Assembly: GCA_017439665.1 (NCBI GenBank)
Contig: JAFSIS010000062.1
Span: forward strand, 43,461-107,460
Length of the DNA stretch: 64,000 nucleotides
Source: Lachnospiraceae bacterium
GTDB taxonomy: Bacteria; Bacillota; Clostridia; Lachnospirales; Lachnospiraceae
Reading direction: 5' to 3'
The translations under genes were made by a program, and so were the position numbers. This document shows positions 58,498-64,000 of this stretch, piece after piece; position 1 is the stretch's first letter; the number at the start of each line of letters is the position of its first letter. The notes below the pieces were generated by a model, which saw only the letters and a list, made by a program, of their open reading frames with translations, was not told the DNA's origin and did not search any database.

Positions 58498-59598
58498 ATG
58501 GAAAAAGAAGCATATTACTACTGGCTGGATACTGTACCGGGAATCGGACGGCTGACCATGAAACGGATACTGGAAAAGACCGATCCAAAGGAGGTATATG
58601 AGCAGGGGACAGGGCTTATAGAAGGAATATTGAAGGAAGGACAAAAAAAGGCCATTGAAGAGTTCCGTCAAAAGAAGGATCCCTATAAGGAATGGATAAA
58701 GATCAAAGAAAAGGGAATCCGTCTTCTTTTTCCAAAGGATCAGCAGTTTCCCCAAAAACTCAAGGATATTCCCGATCCTCCCACAGCTCTCTATATCAAG
58801 GGGAAAGCAGAATATCTTCGTACACCCACTGCAGCCGTTGTGGGAGCACGAAACTGTTCTGCCTATGGGGCACTTGCAGCCAAGGAGCTGGGAAGAGAGC
58901 TGGCAGAAAGAGGGATTACCGTAGTCAGTGGATTGGCCAGGGGGATAGATGGGATCAGTCAATGGGCGGCTCTGGAAGGAGGGGGAGTCAGTGTAGGTGT
59001 TCTGGGGAGCGGAGTAGAGATCTGTTATCCTCCGGAAAACAGGCCGTTATATGAGCGTCTGCAAAAGGAGGGCTGCCTCCTTTCAGAAAGTTCTCCCCAC
59101 ACGGGCCCCAGGGCAGGGCTGTTTCCTTTACGGAATCGATTGATCAGCGGATTGGCCGATGTGGTTGTCGTTATGGAAGCAAAAGAAAAAAGCGGAACCC
59201 TGATCACTGTGGACATGGCACTGGAGCAGGGAAAGGAGGTCTATGCCATGCCGGGGCGGATTACCGACAGCCTGAGTACAGGCTGTAACCGCCTGATCGG
59301 TCAGGGGGCTGGCGTTTTGTTATCTCCCCGGGAATTTGCCGGTCAGATGGCTGCACAGCTGGGATTAGACAAAAAAGAAGAGAAGAAGGAGGAAGAAACA
59401 GAAATGACGGCAGAAGAAAAAATCATTTATCAGCTGCTGGAGCCGCTGCCCATGTCGGTAGAAGAGATCTTACAGAAGGCAAAAGCAGACGGTCCGGGTC
59501 TTACTCCGGGACAGGTTATGGAGGGACTGATGAATCTGGTAATGGCGGGAAGAGCCTGTACCCATGAACAGTATTTTTATCGTAAACACTTTGGATAA
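58498..59598 (+). CDS. dprA: DNA-processing protein DprA
   Basis: This 366-residue protein has an N-terminal helical SAM-like region (YYYWLDTVPGIGRLTMKRIL), the Rossmann DprA core (AVVGARNCSAYGALAAKELG; ITVVSGLARGIDGISQWAAL; PRAGLFPLRNRLISGLADVV; MEAKEKSGTLITVDMALEQG) and a C-terminal winged-helix (YQLLEPLPMSVEEILQKA). It loads RecA on incoming single-stranded DNA. AAGGA lies about 10 bases before ATG 58498. An ATG at 58471 inside comM lacks a site. With comM it suggests retained competence-type recombination, though no uptake machinery is in the window. Confidence 0.94.
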   Translation: MEKEAYYYWLDTVPGIGRLTMKRILEKTDPKEVYEQGTGLIEGILKEGQKKAIEEFRQKKDPYKEWIKIKEKGIRLLFPKDQQFPQKLKDIPDPPTALYIKGKAEYLRTPTAAVVGARNCSAYGALAAKELGRELAERGITVVSGLARGIDGISQWAALEGGGVSVGVLGSGVEICYPPENRPLYERLQKEGCLLSESSPHTGPRAGLFPLRNRLISGLADVVVVMEAKEKSGTLITVDMALEQGKEVYAMPGRITDSLSTGCNRLIGQGAGVLLSPREFAGQMAAQLGLDKKEEKKEEETEMTAEEKIIYQLLEPLPMSVEEILQKAKADGPGLTPGQVMEGLMNLVMAGRACTHEQYFYRKHFG

Positions 59599-59670
59599 AT
59601 TACATAAACTGCCACTCTCCCCAATAGTGACAAAAAGTGCCGGAATACGTGGAATGAAAACATTTTCCGG

Positions 59671-59699
59671 TTGACAAAAACAGCAAACACCAGTATCAT
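59671..59699 (+). promoter_or_regulatory. Promoter of the opp operon
   Basis: A perfect TTGACA (59671-59676) and TATCAT (59694-59699) lie 17 bases apart, with about 77 bases of leader before the oppB start. Confidence 0.8.
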
Positions 59700-59782
59700 A
59701 AGGGCAACGTGACATGAACCAGAGAGGATGTTGCACCACCGAGCCACTTTGGTTCTATTTTTATGGACGAGGAGACTTTAGT

Positions 59783-60700
59783 ATGTTGAAGTATATTGTA
59801 AAGCGTCTGTTGCTTGCGATTGTGACAATCTGGGCAGTTGCAACCATTACCTTCTTCTTAATGAATCTGGTGCCCGGTGGCCCCTTCCTTTCGGAAAAGG
59901 CCATCAGCCCGCAGGCAACGGCGGCTCTGGAAGCGAAATATGGTCTGGACAAGCCTTTGCTGCAGCGATATATGACCTATATGAGTGACGCTTTACAGGG
60001 AGATTTTGGTGACAGTCTTAAGCAGAGAGGCCGTACGGTCATGGATATCATCGCCATGAAGTTCCCTGTGTCTGCCAGACTGGGAGGAATCTCCGTTCTG
60101 GTTGCCCTGATTATGGGAATTCCCATGGGCTGTATTGCAGCATTAAAAAGAGGAAAGTTTCTGGACAGCTTCATTTCCGTTGTGGCAACCTGTGGTATCG
60201 CGGTGCCCAGCTTTGTAGTATGTACCTTATTAATGTACTTTTTCGGCGTGAAGCTCAGGTGGTTTCCTACGGTAGGTCTGACCAGCTGGAAGCATTACAT
60301 TATGCCGGTTATGGCATTGTCCTTTTACCCTACCGCATATATCATGCGTCTGATGCGTTCTTCTATGCTGGATGTACTGGGACAGGATTATATGCGTACT
60401 GCCAAGGCCAAGGGATTATCCGGTTTTGTCAGCCTTTTTAAGCATGCACTGAGAAATGCGATTTTACCGGTTATTACCTATGTGGGTCCTATGCTGGCCT
60501 ATACGGTTACAGGAAGCTTTGTTGTAGAAAAGATTTTTACCATTCCGGGACTGGGTGGAGAATTTATCAAGGCGATTAACGGCCGTGACTATACCCTGAT
60601 CATGGGAACCACCATTTTTCTGGCAACCCTGATCATCGTCATGAATGTATTGGTGGATATTGTCTATAAACTTGTAGATCCCCGAATCAAACTGAAGTAA
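59783..60700 (+). CDS. oppB: Oligopeptide ABC transporter permease OppB
   Basis: This 305-residue membrane protein has about six helices. The DppB/OppB-type N-terminus (MLKYIVKRLLLAIVTIWAVA) is followed by FFLMNLVPGGPF and the permease loop YMRTAKAKGLSGFVSLFKHA followed by LRNAILPVITYVG. It forms half of the channel of a peptide importer. GAGGAG precedes ATG 59783. An in-frame ATG at 59714 lacks a site. It is the first gene of oppBCDF. The binding protein gene is not seen and may lie downstream of the window. Confidence 0.94.
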   Translation: MLKYIVKRLLLAIVTIWAVATITFFLMNLVPGGPFLSEKAISPQATAALEAKYGLDKPLLQRYMTYMSDALQGDFGDSLKQRGRTVMDIIAMKFPVSARLGGISVLVALIMGIPMGCIAALKRGKFLDSFISVVATCGIAVPSFVVCTLLMYFFGVKLRWFPTVGLTSWKHYIMPVMALSFYPTAYIMRLMRSSMLDVLGQDYMRTAKAKGLSGFVSLFKHALRNAILPVITYVGPMLAYTVTGSFVVEKIFTIPGLGGEFIKAINGRDYTLIMGTTIFLATLIIVMNVLVDIVYKLVDPRIKLK

Positions 60701-60711
60701 GGAGAAGACAG

Positions 60712-61758
60712 ATGAAAGAGAATCCCTTAAGTTTTCAGCTTAAGCTAAAGCCGGAGGACTTCCTGCCTGCAACGAAAGAGGAAAAGGAAAGCCAGGTGAT
60801 CATGCGGGAAAGCGTGAGCTTCTGGAAGGACGGTGTAAGGCGTCTGGCAAAAAATAAGGTGGCCATGGTGAGCCTGTTCATTATCGTTCTGGTCATGATT
60901 TTTTCCTTTATTGTTCCTTCCTTTTACCCTTACTCTTATGAAGAGCAGATCAAGGGAGCAAACAACTTAAAGCCAATGGAATACTCAGCAGAGGAACAGG
61001 CAAAAATTGATGCAGGAGAGGACGTTTTTCCTCATATACTGGGAACCGACAAAATAGGAAGAGATTATGCCATCCGTGTAATGATGGGAAGCAGGATTTC
61101 TCTTCTGGTAGGTCTGGTTGCTACCTGTATCATTCTGGTGATCGGCTCTGCCTACGGCTCTATTGCCGCCTTTTTCGGCGGCTGGGTGGATCTGATCATG
61201 ATGCGTATCGTGGACATTATCTATACCATTCCGGATATTCTTCTGATCGTCTTATTGTCCTTCTCTCTGAAATCACCTTTACAGCAGCTGGTAGAGGTAC
61301 CGGGCTTTGGATGGCTGGGGGTACTGGGAGAGAATCTGGTCAGTATTTTCGTGGTTTTTGCCCTTCTGTACTGGGTAGGTATGGCCCGTATGGTTAGAAG
61401 CCAGGTGCTGATGCTAAAGGAAAGTGAATATGTTACGGCAGCAAGAGCTTTGGGAGTAAGCAACGGTAAGATCATCCGTAAGCATCTTTTGACCAACTGT
61501 ATCGGAACCCTGATCGTCACCACAACCCTGCAGATTCCTTCTTCCATTTTTACAGAGAGCTTTTTGAGCTTTCTGGGACTGGGTGTGGCAAAGCCGCTTC
61601 CGTCGCTGGGAAGTCTGGCCAGTGATGCGATCAACGGAATCAATACGAATCCTCATCTTTTGTTTATTCCGGCATTGCTGATCAGCCTGATCATTTTAAG
61701 CTTTAACCTGCTGGGAGACGGACTCAGGGATGCCTTTGATCCCAAGCTGAAAAATTAG
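60712..61758 (+). CDS. oppC: Oligopeptide ABC transporter permease OppC
   Basis: This 348-residue partner permease has a cytoplasmic N-terminal extension (residues 1-45), a helix VAMVSLFIIVLVMIFSFIVP, the OppC-type HILGTDKIGRDYAIRVMMGS motif, and the coupling loop YVTAARALGVSNGKIIRKHL. It pairs with OppB. AGGAGAAGACAG precedes the ATG. The next gene, oppD, is separated by a 108-base gap holding two palindromes. Confidence 0.94.
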   Translation: MKENPLSFQLKLKPEDFLPATKEEKESQVIMRESVSFWKDGVRRLAKNKVAMVSLFIIVLVMIFSFIVPSFYPYSYEEQIKGANNLKPMEYSAEEQAKIDAGEDVFPHILGTDKIGRDYAIRVMMGSRISLLVGLVATCIILVIGSAYGSIAAFFGGWVDLIMMRIVDIIYTIPDILLIVLLSFSLKSPLQQLVEVPGFGWLGVLGENLVSIFVVFALLYWVGMARMVRSQVLMLKESEYVTAARALGVSNGKIIRKHLLTNCIGTLIVTTTLQIPSSIFTESFLSFLGLGVAKPLPSLGSLASDAINGINTNPHLLFIPALLISLIILSFNLLGDGLRDAFDPKLKN

Positions 61759-61761
61759 TGC

Positions 61762-61807
61762 AAAAAAAGCATATGCTTTTTTTATCCTTTGTAAAGTTAC
61801 AAAGGAT
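61762..61807 (+). promoter_or_regulatory. Two adjacent palindromes between oppC and oppD
   Basis: AAAAAAAGCATATGCTTTTTTT (61762-61783, perfect) is followed at once by ATCCTTTGTAA-AG-TTACAAAGGAT (61784-61807, perfect arms). They could act as a weak attenuator or an operator adjusting permease to ATPase ratio. Confidence 0.6.
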
Positions 61808-61866
61808 AAAAACTGTTGTGAATGAAAGGCTGTCAAAAGCAGCGAAGAATAAAAATCGAGGTAACT

Positions 61867-62868
61867 ATGGCTGAATATCTTGTTGAGATAAAAAATGAAC
61901 GTCTGTCCTTCTTTACTCCGGCAGGAGAGGTGAAGGCCCTGAATGATGTGTCTATTCATCTGAAGGAAGGTGAGGTACTGGGTATCGTAGGGGAAAGTGG
62001 TTCCGGAAAATCCGTTACGGCATACAGCCTTATGGGATTGACGGCATATCCCGGAAAGCTGATCGGAGGTACTTTGGAATTCAATGGTCATCATATTGAA
62101 AAAATGTCGGAAAAAGAGATGCGTGCCATCCGGGGAAATGAGATCTCCATTATTTTCCAGGACCCTATGACCAGCCTGAATCCGGTATATACAATAGGAA
62201 ATCAGATTGAAGAGGTGATTCTCCTTCATACCGATAAAAATAAAAAGCAGGCCAGAGCCAGAGCCAGGGAGCTTCTGGAGCTGGTGGGAATCAACGAGCC
62301 GGATAAACGGCTTAAGCAGTACCCACATGAGCTTTCCGGCGGTATGCGTCAGCGTGTGATGATCGCCATTGCCCTTGCCTGTGAGCCTAAGCTTTTGATC
62401 GCTGACGAGCCGACTACGGCTCTGGATGTGACCATTCAGGCGCAGATCCTGGAGCTGATGATGGAATTGAAGGATAAGCTGGGCATGGCCATTATTATGA
62501 TCACCCATGATCTTGGTGTGGTGGCCAGCATGTGTGAAAAAATTGCGGTAATGTATGCCGGAAAAATCGTGGAGTATGGAACCACGGATGATATTTTCTA
62601 TCGTCCCAGACACCAGTATACCAAAGGTCTGATCCGTTCCATTCCCCGTCTGGATACCACTGAACATGAAAAGCTGGTACCCATTGAGGGGACTCCTGTA
62701 GACATGCTGAATCCTCCGGCAGGCTGCCCGTTTGCACCCAGATGCGAGGAGTGTATGAAGATCTGTCTGAGCCAGATGCCTCCGGTTACGGAGTTTGAAG
62801 GCTGTCACTATACTCAGTGCTGGCTGATCCAGAAGGAAGAGTATGAAGCCGAAGGTCAGAAAGGATGA
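61867..62868 (+). CDS. oppD: Oligopeptide ABC transporter ATPase OppD
   Basis: This 333-residue ABC ATPase has Walker [15 protein letters not shown]-loop [10 protein letters not shown], signature [17 protein letters not shown], Walker [15 protein letters not shown] and the C-terminal oligopeptide extension with the four-cysteine Fe-S-type motif around [19 protein letters not shown] and CHYTQCW. It energises peptide uptake with OppF. CGAGGTAACT precedes ATG 61867; the frame extends 45 bases upstream without a site. It overlaps oppF by four bases. Confidence 0.95.
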   Translation: MAEYLVEIKNERLSFFTPAGEVKALNDVSIHLKEGEVLGIVGESGSGKSVTAYSLMGLTAYPGKLIGGTLEFNGHHIEKMSEKEMRAIRGNEISIIFQDPMTSLNPVYTIGNQIEEVILLHTDKNKKQARARARELLELVGINEPDKRLKQYPHELSGGMRQRVMIAIALACEPKLLIADEPTTALDVTIQAQILELMMELKDKLGMAIIMITHDLGVVASMCEKIAVMYAGKIVEYGTTDDIFYRPRHQYTKGLIRSIPRLDTTEHEKLVPIEGTPVDMLNPPAGCPFAPRCEECMKICLSQMPPVTEFEGCHYTQCWLIQKEEYEAEGQKG

Positions 62869-63863
62869 GCAGAATGAGCGATAAGTTAATAGAAATTGAA
62901 CATTTACGCCAATACTTTCCGGCAGGCGGATATGGAAAGAAGAAAAAATATATTCAGGCAGTAGATGACGTATCCTTCTTTATCAACCGGGGAGAAACCC
63001 TGGGGCTGGTAGGTGAGTCAGGCTGCGGAAAGACCACCACAGGCCGAAGCCTTCTTCGGTTGTATGAACCCACCGGCGGACGTTTCGTGTATGACGGGGA
63101 TGTGGTTTTTGACGTAGAGAAAAAAATCTGGGCAGACATGCTGCCTTACCGGAAGAAGATGCAGATCGTTTTCCAGGATCCCTATGCCAGTCTGGACCCC
63201 CGTATGACCGTTGGTGATATTGTAGGTGAGGCTATCGATGTGCATAAACTGGCTGCCAATAAGCAGGAACGTTATGAGATCATTATCGAAATGTTAAGGC
63301 GTGTGGGCCTGAATTCAGAGCATGCTAACCGCTATCCCCATGAATTTTCCGGTGGACAGCGTCAGCGTGTGGGAATTGCGAGAGCCCTTGCTGTAAATCC
63401 TCAGTTCATCGTCTGTGATGAACCCATTTCTGCCCTGGATGTTTCCATTCAGGCGCAGGTGATCAACATGTTTGAAGAACTTCAGGAGGAATTGGGGCTG
63501 ACCTATTTATTTATTGCCCACGACCTCTCTGTAGTTAAGCATATTTCCAATCGAATTGGTGTAATGTATCTGGGCCGTATGGTGGAACTGGCAGACAGCT
63601 ATGAGCTGACGGGAAATCCCATACATCCTTATACTCAGAGTCTGATTTCTGCAATCCCTATTGCAGATCCTAAGATCGCCAGACAGAGTAAGCGTATTAT
63701 TCTGGAAGGGGATGTTCCCAGTCCTTTGAATCCGCCTAGCGGCTGTCGATTTAGAACCAGATGCCCCTATGCAGATGAGCAGTGCGCAGCTGCGGTGCCC
63801 GAATGGAAGGAAGTAAAGCCGGGACACTTCGTTGCCTGCCACCATCTGGACAAATGTAACTAG
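62865..63863 (+). CDS. oppF: Oligopeptide ABC transporter ATPase OppF
   Basis: This 332-residue ABC ATPase has Walker A GESGCGKTTTGRS, Q-loop FQDPYASLDPRMTV, signature EFSGGQRQRVGIARALA, Walker B FIVCDEPISALDVS, and the C-terminal extension with CRFRTRCPYADEQCAAAVPE and a final CHHLDKC. It is the partner of OppD. ATG 62865 overlaps the oppD stop. ATG 62874 is a possible alternative start. It is followed by a long nested hairpin to the window end. Confidence 0.95.
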   Translation: MSRMSDKLIEIEHLRQYFPAGGYGKKKKYIQAVDDVSFFINRGETLGLVGESGCGKTTTGRSLLRLYEPTGGRFVYDGDVVFDVEKKIWADMLPYRKKMQIVFQDPYASLDPRMTVGDIVGEAIDVHKLAANKQERYEIIIEMLRRVGLNSEHANRYPHEFSGGQRQRVGIARALAVNPQFIVCDEPISALDVSIQAQVINMFEELQEELGLTYLFIAHDLSVVKHISNRIGVMYLGRMVELADSYELTGNPIHPYTQSLISAIPIADPKIARQSKRIILEGDVPSPLNPPSGCRFRTRCPYADEQCAAAVPEWKEVKPGHFVACHHLDKCN

Positions 63864-63885
63864 TGTAACGGTTTCTAAATAACTG

Positions 63886-63999
63886 CACCATTCACATAGG
63901 ATATTTTTCTGAGAGTGCAGGGCAAAAAACATAGGCGTAGCGGGCTACGCTGAGGCTTTTTGTCCTGTGCTATCGGGAAAATAGACATGTGATATGGTG
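63886..63999 (+). repeat. 114-bp nested hairpin after oppF (runs to window end)
   Basis: CACCATTCACAT (63886-63897) pairs with ATGTGATATGGTG (63987-63999, one bulge). Further inside, TATTTTTC faces GGGAAAATA, GCAGGGCAAAAA faces CTTTTTGTCCTGTGC (imperfect), and GCGTAG pairs CTACGC at the tip. The shape resembles the lepA 3' hairpin. Confidence 0.75.
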
Positions 64000-64000
64000 T

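Noticed and set aside
1..64000. tRNA, rRNA, tmRNA, IS elements, prophage
   Set aside because: No cloverleaf with TTCGA arm, no transposase, integrase or phage structural gene was seen. This was by eye, so a short RNA gene could be missed.

Overview
The window is chromosomal DNA from an endospore-forming, low-to-mid GC Clostridia bacterium, most probably a Lachnospiraceae member. The evidence is the sporulation genes gpr, spoIIP and sigK in the order rpsT-gpr-spoIIP-lepA-hemW-sigK, the anaerobic enzymes (class III ribonucleotide reductase NrdD, class III fructose bisphosphatase), frequent TTG/GTG starts with strong GGAGG-type ribosome sites, and several protein families I associate with Lachnospiraceae. 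Genus and species cannot be fixed from sequence reading alone. I saw no rRNA, tRNA, CRISPR array, transposase or prophage.

Layout. 1-6 kb: end of fbp, an Asn/Asp-rich lipoprotein, a eukaryotic-type hisA, a cold-shock gene, ilvE and a chemotaxis receptor. 6-13 kb: sbcD-sbcC with a parvulin-like lipoprotein, then htpG behind a perfect CIRCE operator. 13-21.5 kb: a SpoIID-like/peptidoglycan-binding protein, then a four-gene cluster of unknown function (a 1181-residue solenoid protein, a degenerate Hsp70/actin-like protein, a TPR-like protein and a membrane coiled-coil protein). This is the best candidate for an undescribed system. 21.5-24.2 kb: a polar amino-acid ABC importer. 24.4-31 kb: SEC-C protein, hflX, vanZ-like gene, a 769-residue cyclic-nucleotide-binding-type protein, a DUF6508-like protein and a TetR regulator. 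31-41.5 kb: single-chain purL, a TPR lipoprotein, nrdD fused to a thioredoxin-like domain, pyrF, an NrdI-like flavodoxin and queH. 41.5-49 kb: argS, pepD, threonine aldolase, AI-2E family transporter, a zinc-ribbon gene split by an in-frame TGA and a TPM-domain protein. 49-56 kb: rpsT and the sporulation/translation block. 56-64 kb: comM-dprA and an oligopeptide ABC importer (oppBCDF) running to the window end.

The intergenic DNA is unusually rich in structure. Two ~270 bp elements (39.8 and 56.05 kb) each hold four AGGATAA...TTATCCT inverted pairs at about 74-85 bp spacing, near whole helical turns. Two ~137 bp long-hairpin repeats (23.2 and 43.3 kb) share sequence in the right half, while the inner stem differs in sequence but keeps its pairing. 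A 70 bp repeat begins exactly at the stop codon of two unrelated genes (4.1 and 19.3 kb). Two further ~120 bp nested hairpins follow lepA and oppF. The nrdD leader is a 52/53 bp tandem repeat that carries its own Shine-Dalgarno sequence. The sigK start codon lies inside the U-tract of a strong terminator whose loop holds a sporulation-type -10 sequence.

Functionally the window mixes housekeeping (nucleotide synthesis, DNA repair and uptake, translation), sporulation, nutrient import and stress response. All start choices, family names and promoter calls come from reading the sequence and from recalled family knowledge. No database search was run.
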